64,000 bases of DNA, from NCBI RefSeq assembly GCF_003258945.1, contig NZ_QLIX01000001.1, positions 496,001 to 560,000 on the forward strand, given 5' to 3'. This DNA comes from Roseicella frigidaeris (GTDB taxonomy: Bacteria; Pseudomonadota; Alphaproteobacteria; Acetobacterales; Acetobacteraceae). Position 1 is the stretch's first letter, and every line of letters starts with the position of its first letter. Shown here piece by piece: positions 35,206 to 46,142 of the stretch. The notes below the pieces were generated by a model. It made no database searches. It saw only the letters and a program-made list of their open reading frames with translations, and was not told the origin of the DNA. A program made the translations under genes and the position numbers.

Positions 35206-36846
35206 GTGGCGGATGGAATCCTGATCGGCCGGGGCGAGACGCCCTGCGAACTGCTGCTCTCCCGCGCCAACCGCCATGGCCTGGTCGCCGGCGCCACCGG
35301 CACCGGCAAGACCGTGACCCTGCAGGTGATGGCCGAGGGCTTCTCCCGCGCCGGCGTCCCGGTCTTCGCCGCCGACATCAAGGGCGACCTCTCCGGCATC
35401 GCCCTGCCCGGCAGGCCCAACCCGAAATTCGAGGCCCGCGCCCATGAGCTGGGCGAGGCGGACTATGCCTATGAGGCCGCCCCGGTGGTATTCTGGGACG
35501 TCTTCGGCCAGCAGGGCCATCCGCTGCGGGCGACGGTGGCCGAGATGGGGCCGCTGCTGCTCTCGCGCATGCTGGAGCTGAACGACACCCAGGAGGGCGT
35601 GCTCAACATCGCCTTCAAGCTCGCCGATGACGAAGGGCTGCTGCTGCTCGACTTCAAGGACCTGCGGGCGATCCTGGCGCATGTCGCCGACCGGGCGGAG
35701 GAGCTGCGCGGCAATTACGGCCAGGTGAGCAAGACCAGCATCGGCACCATCCAGCGCCGGCTGCTGGTGCTGGAGCAGGCGGGCGGCGAGCAGTTCTTCG
35801 GCGAGCCGGCGCTCTCGCTGCAGGATCTGATGCTGATCACGCCGGCCGGCCGCGGCTCGGTGAACATCCTCGCCGCCGACAAGCTGGTGCAGAGCCCGCG
35901 GCTCTACGCCACCTTCCTGCTCTGGCTGCTCAGCGAGCTGTTCGAGGAGCTGCCGGAGGTCGGCGACCTCGACAAGCCGAAGCTCGTCTTCTTCTTCGAC
36001 GAGGCGCATCTGCTGTTCCGCGACGCGCCGCGGGCGCTGGTCGAGAAGGTGGAGCAGGTGGTGCGGCTGATCCGCTCCAAGGGGGTGGGCATCTATTTCG
36101 TCACCCAGAACCCGCTCGACCTGCCGGGGACGGTGCTCGGCCAGCTCGGCAACCGGGTGCAGCATGCGCTGCGCGCCTTCACCCCCGCCGAGCAGAAGGC
36201 GGTGCGCGCCGCGGCCGAGACCTTCCGGCCGAATCCCCGCCTGAACACGGAGGAGGTGATCACCCATCTGGCGGTGGGGGAGGCGCTGGTCTCCACCCTG
36301 CAGGCGGATGGCACGCCCTCGATCGTCGAGCGGGCGCGGGTGGTGCCGCCGCGCGGCCGCATCGGGCCGGTGACGCCGGAGGAACGGGCGGCGCTGCTGC
36401 AGAAGAGCCCGCTGGCCGGGCATTACGACACCGCGGTGGACCGCGACAGCGCCTATGAGCATCTGGTCGGCCGCGCCACCGGCCAGCCCGCTTCCGGCCC
36501 GCAGGAGGCCGCGCCGGCCGGCCCGGCGCCGGTGCGCGAGGACAATCCCTGGGGCGGCGTGGTGCTGCCGCGGCGGCCAGGCTCGGGGCCGGCGGCGGCG
36601 CCCGGCCCCTGGTCCGGCCCCTGGTCGGGCCCGGCGCCGCAGGCCCCGCCCGCCCCGCCGTCCGCCCCGGCCGGTGGCGGCTGGGGCGAGGTGATCGGCC
36701 AAGTGCTGACGGGCGGCGGCGGCCGGCGGCAGAGCCCGCTGGAGGCGATGACCAAATCCGTCGCCCGCAGCGTCGGCAGCTCGGTCGGGCGGCAGATCAG
36801 CAATGCCGTGCTGCGCGGCGTGCTCGGCTCCATCCTGAAGCGCTGA
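35206..36846 (+). CDS. HerA/HelR-type ATPase (DUF853 family)
   Basis: The 546-aa FtsK/HerA-superfamily ATPase is similar to E. coli YjgR. Walker A is GATGTGKT at residues 29-36, Walker B is [12 protein letters not shown], and the arginine-finger-side block is [21 protein letters not shown]. The C-terminal 100 residues are Pro/Gly/Ala-rich with a conserved-looking end ([20 protein letters not shown]). Members are thought to be DNA-translocating or remodelling motors but lack a settled function. It starts with GTG at 35206, preceded by GGAGG (35194-35198). CTATATG (35165-35171) may be its -10. Confidence 0.92.
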   Translation: MADGILIGRGETPCELLLSRANRHGLVAGATGTGKTVTLQVMAEGFSRAGVPVFAADIKGDLSGIALPGRPNPKFEARAHELGEADYAYEAAPVVFWDVFGQQGHPLRATVAEMGPLLLSRMLELNDTQEGVLNIAFKLADDEGLLLLDFKDLRAILAHVADRAEELRGNYGQVSKTSIGTIQRRLLVLEQAGGEQFFGEPALSLQDLMLITPAGRGSVNILAADKLVQSPRLYATFLLWLLSELFEELPEVGDLDKPKLVFFFDEAHLLFRDAPRALVEKVEQVVRLIRSKGVGIYFVTQNPLDLPGTVLGQLGNRVQHALRAFTPAEQKAVRAAAETFRPNPRLNTEEVITHLAVGEALVSTLQADGTPSIVERARVVPPRGRIGPVTPEERAALLQKSPLAGHYDTAVDRDSAYEHLVGRATGQPASGPQEAAPAGPAPVREDNPWGGVVLPRRPGSGPAAAPGPWSGPWSGPAPQAPPAPPSAPAGGGWGEVIGQVLTGGGGRRQSPLEAMTKSVARSVGSSVGRQISNAVLRGVLGSILKR

Positions 36847-36858
36847 GCGGCCGCGTCG

Positions 36859-38160
36859 CTACAGGTCGAGATGCGTGGCGGGGTCGGAGAAGAGGAAGCC
36901 GGCCAGCCGCGAATCCGCGCCCGGCGCGCCGAAGAGCAGCGCCCCGACCGGCAGGCCGGTGGCCGTGTCGAAGCCGGCGCGCAGCGTCGCCACCGGCCCG
37001 CCCAGCGCCGTGGTCGGGATGACGAAGGCGGGGTCGCCGGTGGTGCCGTCGGCGGGCGCCACATCGGGCGCCGCCGGCAGCAGCAGCAGCTCCTCCGGGC
37101 CGAAGCTGGCCCAGAAGCGGCGACGGATGATGGCGAGCCGGTGCAGCGCGCCGAGATACGCCGCCTCCGGGATGGCGAGCCCCGCCTCGATATCGGCGGC
37201 GAGTCGCGGCGCCAGGCGCTCCCGCGGCAGCCGGGCATGGGTGCGGCCCAGCTCGGCGAGCAGGACGGTGCGATGGGTAGCGAGGATCTCCTCGAACCCG
37301 ACCGGCGTGCTGGCGCAGCGGATCGCCAGCCCCGCCACCGCCAAGCGCTCGGCCAGGGCGGCGATGCCGGCGGCGGTGCCGGGCGCGGTCCGGCGGACGA
37401 CCAGCGGGTCCTCCAGCACCACCAGCCGCGGCGGCGGCCCCAGGGGGCCGATGCGCAGATGGTCGGCGGCATAGGCGCCGGCGAGGCAGGCGGCATCCTG
37501 CGCCGAGGCCCCGAAGGCGCCGACCGTGTCGAAGCTCGGCGCCAGCGGCACCACCCCGGCGCTGCCGATGGCCAGGGTCGAGGGCTTGAAGGCGCCGGTG
37601 CCGGTATAGGCCGCCGGCCGGTTCACGCTGCCCGCCGTCTGGGTGCCCAGCGCCAGCGGCACCGTGCCCGCGGCGATGGCGGCGCCGGAGCCGGCGGAGG
37701 AGCCGCCGGGCGTGCGGGCGAGGTCCCAGGGATTGCGCGTCGGCGGCCGGGATTCGTAATAGGCGTATTCGGTGGTGTGCAGCTTGCCCAGGATGATGGC
37801 GCCCGCCGCCCGGAGATGCGCCACCACGGTCGCATCCGCCGTCGCCGGGGCGATGCCGTCGCGCGCGGCGCTGTTGGCCCGGGTCGGCAGGCCGGCGACA
37901 TCGATCACGTCCTTCACCCCGACCGGGATGCCGTGCAGCGGGCCGCGCATCGTGCCGCCGGCGCGCTCGGCATCCAGCGCCCGGGCCGTGGCGAGCGAGG
38001 CCTCCGGCAGCACCTGCACCCAGGCCCGCACCGCGCCGTCCACCGCCGCGATGCGGTCGAGGCAGCGACGGACCAGCGCCTCGGCGGTCAGCGTGCCGGC
38101 GGCCATGGCGGCGGCGAGGTCGCGGACCCGGCCAGGGTCCTGGATGAGGCTGCTGCTCAT
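36859..38160 (-). CDS. Amidase (amidase-signature family)
   Basis: A 433-aa amidase-signature hydrolase. The catalytic triad is visible: Lys83 in [11 protein letters not shown], the cis-Ser at 154 in [11 protein letters not shown] and the nucleophile Ser178 in [11 protein letters not shown]. GTNxYAYY-like [13 protein letters not shown] also fits the family. It is not GatA, because no gatB/gatC is nearby and the C-terminal half diverges; the natural amide substrate is unknown. GGAAGGA precedes the ATG at 38160. It is convergent with the HerA-type gene, with 12 nt between stops. Confidence 0.92.
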   Translation of the reverse strand: MSSSLIQDPGRVRDLAAAMAAGTLTAEALVRRCLDRIAAVDGAVRAWVQVLPEASLATARALDAERAGGTMRGPLHGIPVGVKDVIDVAGLPTRANSAARDGIAPATADATVVAHLRAAGAIILGKLHTTEYAYYESRPPTRNPWDLARTPGGSSAGSGAAIAAGTVPLALGTQTAGSVNRPAAYTGTGAFKPSTLAIGSAGVVPLAPSFDTVGAFGASAQDAACLAGAYAADHLRIGPLGPPPRLVVLEDPLVVRRTAPGTAAGIAALAERLAVAGLAIRCASTPVGFEEILATHRTVLLAELGRTHARLPRERLAPRLAADIEAGLAIPEAAYLGALHRLAIIRRRFWASFGPEELLLLPAAPDVAPADGTTGDPAFVIPTTALGGPVATLRAGFDTATGLPVGALLFGAPGADSRLAGFLFSDPATHLDL

Positions 38161-38184
38161 GCGTGGTCCTTCCGCAGACCGAGC

Positions 38185-38200
38185 CGATGCAAAGGCATCG
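38185..38200. promoter_or_regulatory. Small inverted repeat in the amidase/dapF divergent gap
   Basis: CGATGC and GCATCG flank AAAG, 25 nt upstream of the amidase start, and a second GCATCGG copy follows. It could be an operator half-site pair for the amidase gene, but this is pattern only. The rest of the 240-nt gap is GC-rich and shows nothing else. Confidence 0.25.
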
Positions 38201-38400
38201 CCGCATCGGATGGCAAGACTGGAGCCAGCCGCCGCCTCCGCCCGCCGACGATCGCCCCGGATCCGTGCCGGAGGCGTTGCAATCCGCATGCCGGCACGGC
38301 CGCGGCGGCCGTCCCCGCCCCCGTCCCCGCCCCGCGCCGCCCTCCCATGCGCCGGCGCGTCTTGGATTGGCCGGCCGACCACGGCATATCTGCGCCCGCC

Positions 38401-39237
38401 ATGGTCCCCTTCCGGAAGATGCACGGCCTGGGCAACGACTTCGTCGTCCTCGATGCCCGCCAGGCCCCGCTGCCCATCACCCCCGCCCGTGCCGCGGCCA
38501 TCGCGGACCGGCGCTTCGGCGTGGGCTGCGACCAGCTCATCCTGCTGGAGCCGGGGGGCGAGGGCGCGGATGTCGTCATGCGCATCCGCAACCCGGATGG
38601 CTCGGAGGCCGGGGCCTGCGGCAATGCCACGCGCTGCGTCGCCGCCCTGGTGGCGGGAGAGACGGCGCGCGGCCAGGTGGTGGTGCGGACCATCGCCGGC
38701 GACCTGCCGGTGGAGCGGCTGCCAGGGGAGGCATGCGATCTCTGGCGCGCCGATATGGGCGCGCCGCGGCTCGGCTGGCAGGAGGTGCCGCTGGCCGCGG
38801 CGATGGACACGCTGCACCTGCCGCTCGCGGCCGGCGGCGTCGCCGACCCGGCCGCCTGCTCCACGGGCAACCCGCACGCCACCTTCTTCGTCCCCGCGCT
38901 CGATGCGCTGGAGCTGGCCGCCATCGGCCCGGCGCTGGAGCATGACCCGATCTTCCCCGAGCGCGCCAATATCGGCTTCGCCCAGGTGCTGGACCGCGCG
39001 CATCTGCGCCTCGCGGTCTGGGAGCGCGGGGCCGGGCTGACGCTGGCCTGCGGCTCCGGCGCCTGCGCCGCCCTGGTGAATGCGGCGCGGCGGGGCCTGA
39101 CCGGCCGCGCCGCCACCGTCTCCCTGCCCGGCGGCGACCTGCGGATCGAATGGCGGGAGGACGGGCATGTGCTGATGACCGGCCCGGCCGCCACCGCCTT
39201 CACCGGCACGCTCGACCTCGAGGCCTATCCGCGGTGA
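38401..39237 (+). CDS. dapF: Diaminopimelate epimerase
   Basis: The 278-aa PLP-independent epimerase converts LL- to meso-diaminopimelate for lysine and peptidoglycan. [20 protein letters not shown] is the classic start. The two active-site cysteines are Cys73 (GACGNATRC) and Cys217 (LACGSGACA). [13 protein letters not shown] contributes the substrate site. The ATG at 38401 has only a weak ribosome-binding site. The stop overlaps the next start (GTGA), starting the dapF-mtaB-ftsY run seen in many Rhodospirillales. Confidence 0.97.
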   Translation: MVPFRKMHGLGNDFVVLDARQAPLPITPARAAAIADRRFGVGCDQLILLEPGGEGADVVMRIRNPDGSEAGACGNATRCVAALVAGETARGQVVVRTIAGDLPVERLPGEACDLWRADMGAPRLGWQEVPLAAAMDTLHLPLAAGGVADPAACSTGNPHATFFVPALDALELAAIGPALEHDPIFPERANIGFAQVLDRAHLRLAVWERGAGLTLACGSGACAALVNAARRGLTGRAATVSLPGGDLRIEWREDGHVLMTGPAATAFTGTLDLEAYPR

Positions 39238-40490
39238 GCGTCGAGATCCTCACCTTCGGCTGCCGGCTCAACACCTACGAGTCCGAGGCGATGCGGGCGC
39301 TGGCCACCGAGGCCGGGCATGCCGGGACCATCGTAGTCAACACCTGCGCCGTCACCGCCGAGGCGGAGCGGCAGGCGCGCCAGGCGATCCGCCGGGCGGC
39401 GCGCGACAATCCCGGGGCGCGCATCGTCGTCACCGGCTGCGCCGCGCAGATCGCGCCCGAGCGCTGGGCCGGCCTGCCCGGCGTCGCCCGGGTGATCGGC
39501 AATGCCGACAAGCTGAAGCCGGAGAGCTGGGCGCTCGGCGCGCCGCCGGCGCCGGTCAGCGACATCATGGCGGCGACCGAGACGGCGGCGCATCTGGTGA
39601 CCGAGTTCGCCGGCCGCGCCCGCGCCTTCGTGCAGGTGCAGCAGGGCTGCGACCATCGCTGCACCTTCTGCGTCATCCCCTTCGGCCGCGGCCCCTCCCG
39701 CTCCGTGCCCATCGGCGCCATCGTCGAGCAGGTGCGGGCGCTGGTGGCGCATGGCTATCGCGAGGTGGTGCTGACCGGCGTCGACATCACCTCCTATGGC
39801 CCGGACCTGCCCGGCGCGCCGAGCCTCGGCCAGATGGTGCGCCGGCTGCTCGCCCTGGTGCCGGAGCTGCCGCGGCTGCGCCTCTCCTCGCTCGACCCGG
39901 TGGAGGTGGATGCCGATCTCTGGCGGCTGATCGAGACCGAGCCGCGGCTGCTGCCGCATCTGCACCTCTCGCTGCAGCATGGGGCCGACCTGATCCTGAA
40001 GCGGATGAAGCGCCGGCACCTGCGGGCGGATGCGCTCGCCTTCGCCCGGCGGGCGCGGGCGCTGCGGCCGGACATGGCCTTTGGCGCCGACCTGATCGCC
40101 GGCTTCCCGACCGAGACGGAGGCGCAATTCCGCGCCACCCTCGATCTGGTCGAGGCGATGGAACTGAGCTTCCTGCACGTCTTTCCCTATTCCGAGCGGC
40201 CGGGCACGCCGGCGGCGCGCATGCCGCAACTGCCTGTGCCGCTGCGCAAGGAGCGGGCGGCGCGGCTGCGCGAGGCGGGCCGGCAGGCCGCGGCGCGCTT
40301 CTATGCCGCGCGGCTCGGCGCGGCGCGGCTGGGGGAGGAGGAGCAGGTGCTGTTCGAGCGCGAGGACCGCGGCCACACGGCGCATTTCGCCCCCCTGCGC
40401 CTGATCGGCGGCGGCGCCGCCCCGGGCGAGCTGCGCCGGGTGCGGGTGACCGGCACGGCGCCGGACGGCCTGCTGGCCAGGGCGGCCTGA
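39234..40490 (+). CDS. mtaB: tRNA t6A37 methylthiotransferase MtaB
   Basis: The 418-aa radical-SAM enzyme makes ms2t6A at position 37 of tRNAs reading ANN codons. The N-terminal UPF0004 cysteines are Cys10 (FGCRLN), Cys38 (VNTCAVT) and Cys69 (TGCAAQ), which bind one 4Fe-4S cluster. The radical-SAM triad is Cys139, Cys143 and Cys146 ([16 protein letters not shown]). A short TRAM-like C-terminus follows. The start is a GTG overlapping the dapF stop by four bases. The C-terminal TRAM domain looks shorter than in MiaB, as usual for MtaB. Confidence 0.95.
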   Translation: MSVEILTFGCRLNTYESEAMRALATEAGHAGTIVVNTCAVTAEAERQARQAIRRAARDNPGARIVVTGCAAQIAPERWAGLPGVARVIGNADKLKPESWALGAPPAPVSDIMAATETAAHLVTEFAGRARAFVQVQQGCDHRCTFCVIPFGRGPSRSVPIGAIVEQVRALVAHGYREVVLTGVDITSYGPDLPGAPSLGQMVRRLLALVPELPRLRLSSLDPVEVDADLWRLIETEPRLLPHLHLSLQHGADLILKRMKRRHLRADALAFARRARALRPDMAFGADLIAGFPTETEAQFRATLDLVEAMELSFLHVFPYSERPGTPAARMPQLPVPLRKERAARLREAGRQAAARFYAARLGAARLGEEEQVLFEREDRGHTAHFAPLRLIGGGAAPGELRRVRVTGTAPDGLLARAA

Positions 40491-40493
40491 GCC

Positions 40494-41879
40494 ATGGCGC
40501 TGCGCGACTGGATCACCCGGCTGCGGGGCCGGGGCGAGACGCCGCCGGCCGAGACGCCGGCCGAGCCCCCCCCCGCCGCGGCACCCGATCTCGCGCCGCC
40601 TGTCGAGACGCCCGCCGCCGCGCCCGTTCCGCCGCCGCCTCCGGCCCCGGTCCCGGCGGCGCCCGACCTCGCGCCGCCACTGCCGGCGCCTCTCCCCGAG
40701 CCCGGGTGGTCCGCACCGCCCGAGCGGCCGGGCCAGGACCGCGGGCCGGACGCGCCCCTCGCCGCGCCGACCGAGACGACCGCACCGCCGCCGCCCCCTG
40801 CCGCGGATGCCGATCTCGCGCCGCCGCCGGCCCTGGAACCCGCCAAGCCGGCGCCCGCCATCCCGGCGCCCGAACCGGTTCCGCCCCTGGTCGCCGCGCC
40901 GCAGGCGCCGCCGCCCGCGCCCATCCCTGCTCCGGCCGAGGAGCCGGCTGCCGGCGGCCGCCAGGGTTGGTTCTCCCGCCTCAAGGCCGGCCTCTCCCGC
41001 TCCACCGCCAAGCTCACCGAGAGCGTCACCACCCTCTTCCGCAAGCGCCGCCTCGACGACGAGGCGCTGGAGGAGCTGGAGGAGACGCTGATCACCGCCG
41101 ATCTCGGCGTCGCCGCCTCCCGCCGCATCGTCGAGGGCTTCCGCAAGACCCGCTTCGGCAAGGAAGTGACGGATGAGGAGGTGAAGACGGCGCTGGCCGA
41201 GGCGATCGCCGAGATCCTCGGCCCCGTCGCCCGGCCGATGCCGATCGACCCCGCGCATGCGCCGCATGTGGTGCTGGTGGTCGGCGTGAACGGCACCGGC
41301 AAGACCACCACCATCGCCAAGCTCGGCCAGCAATACCGCGAGCAGGGCTTGGCCTGCGCCTTCGTCGCCGGCGACACCTTCCGCGCCGCGGCGGTGGAGC
41401 AGTTGCAGATCTGGGGCGACCGCACCGGCTGCCGGGTGCATGTGCCGACCAAGGAGGGGGCGGATGCCGCCGGCCTCGCCTTCGACGCGCTGAAGGCGGC
41501 CAAGGCGGATGGCACGGAGGTGCTGCTGGTCGACACCGCCGGGCGGCTGCACAACAAATCCGCCCTGATGGAGGAGCTGCGGAAGATCGTCCGCGTCATC
41601 CGCCGGGTGGACGAGACCGCGCCGCATTCCGTGCTGCTGGTGCTGGATGCGACCACCGGCCAGAACGCCATCCAGCAGGCCAAGGTGTTCAAGGAGATGG
41701 TCTCGGTCAGCGGCCTCGCCGTGACCAAGCTGGACGGCTCGGCCAAGGGCGGCGTGGTGGTGGCGCTGGCGCAGGAATTCGGCCTGCCGGTGCATTTCGT
41801 CGGCGTCGGCGAGAAGGCGGCCGACCTGCGGCCCTTCGCGGCGCGCGACTTCGCCCGGGGGCTGATGGGGCTGGACTGA
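40494..41879 (+). CDS. ftsY: Signal recognition particle receptor FtsY
   Basis: The 461-aa SRP receptor GTPase docks ribosome-nascent chains at the inner membrane. An N-terminal Pro/Glu/Ala-rich acidic segment (about residues 14-155) replaces the A domain of E. coli. The N domain helices follow (SRLKAGLSRSTAKLTESVT). The G domain has GVNGTGKTTT (Lys270), DTFRAAAVEQL, DTAGR (347-351) and TKLDGSAKGGVV. It follows mtaB by 3 nt. The first 10 residues (MALRDWITRL) are a short amphipathic stretch that could touch the membrane. Confidence 0.97.
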   Translation: MALRDWITRLRGRGETPPAETPAEPPPAAAPDLAPPVETPAAAPVPPPPPAPVPAAPDLAPPLPAPLPEPGWSAPPERPGQDRGPDAPLAAPTETTAPPPPPAADADLAPPPALEPAKPAPAIPAPEPVPPLVAAPQAPPPAPIPAPAEEPAAGGRQGWFSRLKAGLSRSTAKLTESVTTLFRKRRLDDEALEELEETLITADLGVAASRRIVEGFRKTRFGKEVTDEEVKTALAEAIAEILGPVARPMPIDPAHAPHVVLVVGVNGTGKTTTIAKLGQQYREQGLACAFVAGDTFRAAAVEQLQIWGDRTGCRVHVPTKEGADAAGLAFDALKAAKADGTEVLLVDTAGRLHNKSALMEELRKIVRVIRRVDETAPHSVLLVLDATTGQNAIQQAKVFKEMVSVSGLAVTKLDGSAKGGVVVALAQEFGLPVHFVGVGEKAADLRPFAARDFARGLMGLD

Positions 41880-41960
41880 GCGGGCGGGCGGCGTAGGGTC
41901 GCGGCGCAGAAGGATGTTCAGGGGCGGGGCCGATCCGGGCCCGCCCGGAGGAGACCCGCC

Positions 41961-42533
41961 ATGGCCCAGCCCGCAATCAGCCGCTTCCCCGTCCCGCGCC
42001 TCGCAGACATGCCCGAGGATATCCGCGCGCGCATCGAAAAGGTGCAGGAGAAGTCGGGCTTCATCCCGAACGTCTTCCTGATGCTCGCCTACCGGCCGGA
42101 GGAATTCCGCGCCTTCATGGCCTATCACGACACGCTCATGGACAAGCCCGGCGGCCTTTCCAAGGCCGAGCGGGAGATGATCGTGGTCGCCGTCTCCTCC
42201 CACAACCAGTGCCAGTACTGTGTCGTCGCGCATGGCGCGATCCTCCGCATCCGCGCCAAGAACCCGCTGATCGCCGACCAGATCGCCGCCAATTTCCGCA
42301 AGGCCGACATCACGCCGAAGCAGCGGGCGATGCTAGAATTCGCCCTCAAGGTCACGCAGCGCGCCAACGAGGTGGAGGAGGCCGACAGCGCCGCGCTGCG
42401 CGACCACGGCTTCACCGATGACGACATCTGGGACATCGCCGCCATCGCCGCCTTCTTCGGCATGTCCAACCGCATGGCCAACGTCACCTCGCTGCGGCCG
42501 AATGACGAGTTCTACGCCCTGGGCCGGGGCTGA
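41961..42533 (+). CDS. Peroxidase-related enzyme, AhpD/carboxymuconolactone decarboxylase fold
   Basis: A 190-aa all-helical protein with the AhpD redox motif NQCQYCVVAHG (Cys84, Cys87, His91), matching the 'uncharacterized peroxidase-related enzyme' family. It likely reduces hydroperoxides or alkyl radicals; the electron donor is unknown. MAQPAISRFPVPRLADMPED and the C-terminal FGMSNRMANVTSLRPNDEFY are family traits. GGAGGAG lies just upstream of the ATG at 41961. The creatininase-family gene follows after 5 nt, so the two are probably co-expressed. Confidence 0.9.
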   Translation: MAQPAISRFPVPRLADMPEDIRARIEKVQEKSGFIPNVFLMLAYRPEEFRAFMAYHDTLMDKPGGLSKAEREMIVVAVSSHNQCQYCVVAHGAILRIRAKNPLIADQIAANFRKADITPKQRAMLEFALKVTQRANEVEEADSAALRDHGFTDDDIWDIAAIAAFFGMSNRMANVTSLRPNDEFYALGRG

Positions 42534-42538
42534 GCCGG

Positions 42539-43324
42539 ATGCCGGAGATCCGCTGGGAGCGCATGACCGGGCCGGAGCTGAAGGCGCTCGCGGCCCGGGA
42601 GGCGCTGGCGGTGCTGCCCATCGGCAGCCTCGAGCAGCATGGGCCGCACCTGCCGGTCTGGACCGACAGCCTCTGCGCGCATGAGATCGCGCTGCGCGGC
42701 GCCGCGGCGGCCGGCATCCCGGTCGCCGTGCTGCCGCCGATGTGGATGGGGCTGTCGGAGCATCACCTGCCCTTCGGCGGCACCATCACCCTCGACCACG
42801 CCACCTTCCATGCGGTGCTGCGCTGCGTGGTGCGGTCGCTGCTCGCGGATGGCTTCCGCAAGCTGCTGATCGTCAACGGCCATGGCGGCAATATCGACCC
42901 GTTGGCGGTGAGCGCGCGGGAGCTGGCGGTGGAGTTCGGCATCCCGGTCGTCGTCACCACCTGGCCGAACCTGGCGCCGAAGGAGATCGCGGCGCAGCTC
43001 GCCACCCAGCCGGGCATCCAGCATGCCTGCGAGGGGGAGACCAGCCTCTGGCTCGCCCTCGACGCGGCGCAGGTGCGGCGGGAGAAGTTGGCCGAGACGA
43101 TCTCCAACCCGCCGCCCAACCCGCCGCCCGGGATGGTGCGCTTCTGGTCCTTCGAGGAACGCGCGCCCCGCACCGGCGTCCGCGGCGACCCGCGCGCCGC
43201 GACGGCCGAGAAGGGCGAGGCGATCCTCGCCGCGGTGACGGCGGCGCTGGCGGCGGCGATGCGCGATCCGGCGCTGTGGAGCACGCCCGACGATGTCTGG
43301 GCGCCGGGCCGGGCGCAGCGCTGA
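42539..43324 (+). CDS. Creatininase-family amidohydrolase
   Basis: The 261-aa metal-dependent amidohydrolase has the family metal site GSLEQHGPHLPVWTDS (Glu32, His34, Asp43), NGHGGNIDPL and HACEGETSLWLAL with the last ligand glutamate. Relatives include creatininase and enzymes of riboflavin/F420 and mycofactocin pathways; the substrate cannot be read from context. It starts 5 nt after the AhpD-like gene. It is convergent with the small secreted-protein gene (18-nt gap). Confidence 0.9.
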   Translation: MPEIRWERMTGPELKALAAREALAVLPIGSLEQHGPHLPVWTDSLCAHEIALRGAAAAGIPVAVLPPMWMGLSEHHLPFGGTITLDHATFHAVLRCVVRSLLADGFRKLLIVNGHGGNIDPLAVSARELAVEFGIPVVVTTWPNLAPKEIAAQLATQPGIQHACEGETSLWLALDAAQVRREKLAETISNPPPNPPPGMVRFWSFEERAPRTGVRGDPRAATAEKGEAILAAVTAALAAAMRDPALWSTPDDVWAPGRAQR

Positions 43325-43342
43325 GGCGCCGGGCGACCTCCC

Positions 43343-43696
43343 TCAGTAGGAGAACGGCACGTTCAGCCGGGCCCCGGGCGCCGGCTTGAACAGCTTGTCC
43401 TCCAGCACCTCGCGCTCTCCCTGATCCACCGCGCCGCGGCCGGGGAGCGGACGGTTGATGATGCTGGGGTCGATCCGGGCCCGGTCCGGCTGGATGGTGC
43501 GCGGCGCCTCCTTGCTGCGGTCGGGGACGGGCGCGATGGTGGAGTTCAACGGCGCTCCGGATTTCTGCGTCAGCGGGATGGAGGGCTGCTTGCGCAGCTC
43601 GAGCGGCGGCGGCTTGCCGGCCCCGCGCTGGGCCTGGGCGGGCCCGGCGGCCAGGCCCAGCAGCAGCAGGCCGAGCAGGGCGCACCGGCGCCTCAC
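43343..43696 (-). CDS. Small exported proline-rich hypothetical protein
   Basis: The 117-aa product has a clear signal peptide (CALLGLLLLGLAAGPAQAQ) and then a polar Pro/Arg-rich mature part with no fold I recognise, ending LNVPFSY. The start is a GTG at 43696 that overlaps the stop of the upstream NUDIX gene (GTGA), so translation is coupled. No family assignment. Confidence 0.72.
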   Translation of the reverse strand: MRRRCALLGLLLLGLAAGPAQAQRGAGKPPPLELRKQPSIPLTQKSGAPLNSTIAPVPDRSKEAPRTIQPDRARIDPSIINRPLPGRGAVDQGEREVLEDKLFKPAPGARLNVPFSY

Positions 43697-44259
43697 AGCG
43701 CGCTGCCCCCCGGCTGCGGCGCGGGGCGCGGCAGGGGGTGGGTGCCGCGCGGATCCTCCGGCGGGTTGGTGGCCGGCGCCGCGAGCGGCTGGTCCCGCAT
43801 GGCGCGCCAGCGCTGCAGCGCCCAATGGACCGAGGGAAAGGCGATCTCCGGCCAGGGGATCTCCTCCCAGCGGAAGAAGCGCACCTCCAGGCTTTCGGGC
43901 CCCGGCTCGATGCCGGGCTCGGCCAGGCCGGCGCGGAAGATCACCTGCACCTGGCCGATCCGGGCGATCGAGTAGACGGCGAGCACGCCCTCCAGCGCGA
44001 TGCGGGCCCGCGCCTCCTCCCAGGCCTCGCGCCGCGCGCCCTCCTCCACCGTCTCGGCCATTTCCATGTAGCCGGCGGGCAAGGTCCAGTAGCCGCGGCG
44101 CGGCTCGATGGCGCGGCGGCAGAGCAGGATGCGGCCCTGCTCGGCGACGACGCTGCCCACCACGATCTTCGGGTTCTCGTAGGCGACGAACCCGCAATCC
44201 GGGCAGGTCAGCCGTTCCCGGTCATCACCGGGCGGGACGGTGCGGACGAAATCGGGCAT
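43693..44259 (-). CDS. NUDIX hydrolase with N-terminal zinc-ribbon-like motif
   Basis: The 188-aa protein starts with a Cys pair CPDCGFVAYENPKIVVGSVV, as in NudC-like ADP-ribose/NADH pyrophosphatases that lack the second Cys pair. The Nudix box runs GYMEMAETVEEGARREAWEE. The usual glycine after the EE pair is replaced by Arg (EEARARI), which may alter loop geometry but leaves catalytic glutamates intact. Substrate unknown. The C-terminal 30 residues are Pro-rich and probably disordered. It is coupled to the following exported-protein gene. Confidence 0.9.
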   Translation of the reverse strand: MPDFVRTVPPGDDRERLTCPDCGFVAYENPKIVVGSVVAEQGRILLCRRAIEPRRGYWTLPAGYMEMAETVEEGARREAWEEARARIALEGVLAVYSIARIGQVQVIFRAGLAEPGIEPGPESLEVRFFRWEEIPWPEIAFPSVHWALQRWRAMRDQPLAAPATNPPEDPRGTHPLPRPAPQPGGSAL

Positions 44260-44394
44260 GGCACGACGATGCGCGGCGGGCCGCCGCGGCGCAAGGGCGG
44301 CCGCGCCGCGACCAGCATCGCGCCCGGGACCGTGAGCGTCGCCGTTGCATCCTGCCAGCCCGGCTCCGGGCGCTGCCCCCTGCGGCCGGCCGCG

Positions 44395-44694
44395 TCAGAC
44401 CCGCAGATCGAGCAGCGAGCCGCGCGGCAGGACCTGGACGGGCTTGCTCGGGACGCTCTCGAGGCTGCGCTGCGCCGCGGCGGCCTCGCCCTGGCCCCGG
44501 ACCGGCGCGGTGGGCGCGATCCCGCGGACCTGCTGCACCTCCCCGGCCCGCCCGACCGAGGGGGTGAAGGCACTGAAGGACTGGCTGGCGATCATGCGCA
44601 GGATGGTAGCGCCCAATTCCGAATCGACGGTGAAGGCCACCCTGCGGCCGGGCCGGGCCCGGCGGTTGAGGGAGAGGAGACCGGCGATGCGCAT
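44395..44694 (-). CDS. Conserved-looking hypothetical protein, 99 aa
   Basis: The 99-aa frame from an ATG at 44694 starts MRIAGLLSLNRRARPGRR and ends PVQVLPRGSLLDLRV. Its codon bias matches neighbouring genes. The ending reads like a conserved motif, but I do not recognise the family. It lies between the NUDIX gene and pgk on the same strand. No clear ribosome-binding site is visible, so its reality rests on codon bias. Confidence 0.55.
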   Translation of the reverse strand: MRIAGLLSLNRRARPGRRVAFTVDSELGATILRMIASQSFSAFTPSVGRAGEVQQVRGIAPTAPVRGQGEAAAAQRSLESVPSKPVQVLPRGSLLDLRV

Positions 44695-44726
44695 GGGCCG
44701 AGCCTGCGCATCGCCCTCTTCACCGT

Positions 44727-44752
44727 CCAGTAACCAATGATTGGGTTACCGG
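44727..44752. terminator. AT-rich hairpin after pgk
   Basis: GTAACC (44730-44735) pairs with GGTTAC (44744-44749) across an eight-base loop, with CC/GG two positions outside each arm. It lies 8 nt past the pgk stop in a small AT-rich island. It may terminate pgk or act as an operator for the 99-aa gene downstream. Confidence 0.45.
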
Positions 44753-44759
44753 AATGGGA

Positions 44760-45953
<1,194 letters not shown>

Positions 45954-46084
45954 GGCGGGTCCTTCGGGCGGGGTGCCTGAAGGGAAGCCGCGCCGGGGAG
46001 CGCGAGCCCGCCCGGCGGCACCGGCATCGGGCGGCGGCGCGGGTCGCCCTGCCGGCGAGCCGCGCCGCAACGTGGCGGGAGGAT

Positions 46085-46102
46085 GCCCCGGAGCGCCGGG
46101 GC
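46085..46102 (-). terminator. Hairpin between gap and pgk
   Basis: GCCCCGG (46085-46091) pairs with CCGGGGC (46096-46102) around an AGCG loop, 41 nt after the gap stop. There is no T-run. It could reduce readthrough from gap to pgk or protect a processed end. Confidence 0.4.
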
Positions 46103-46142
46103 GGTCGGGCAGGGCCGGCGGCCCCGCCCGGTCAGCGGCGGC

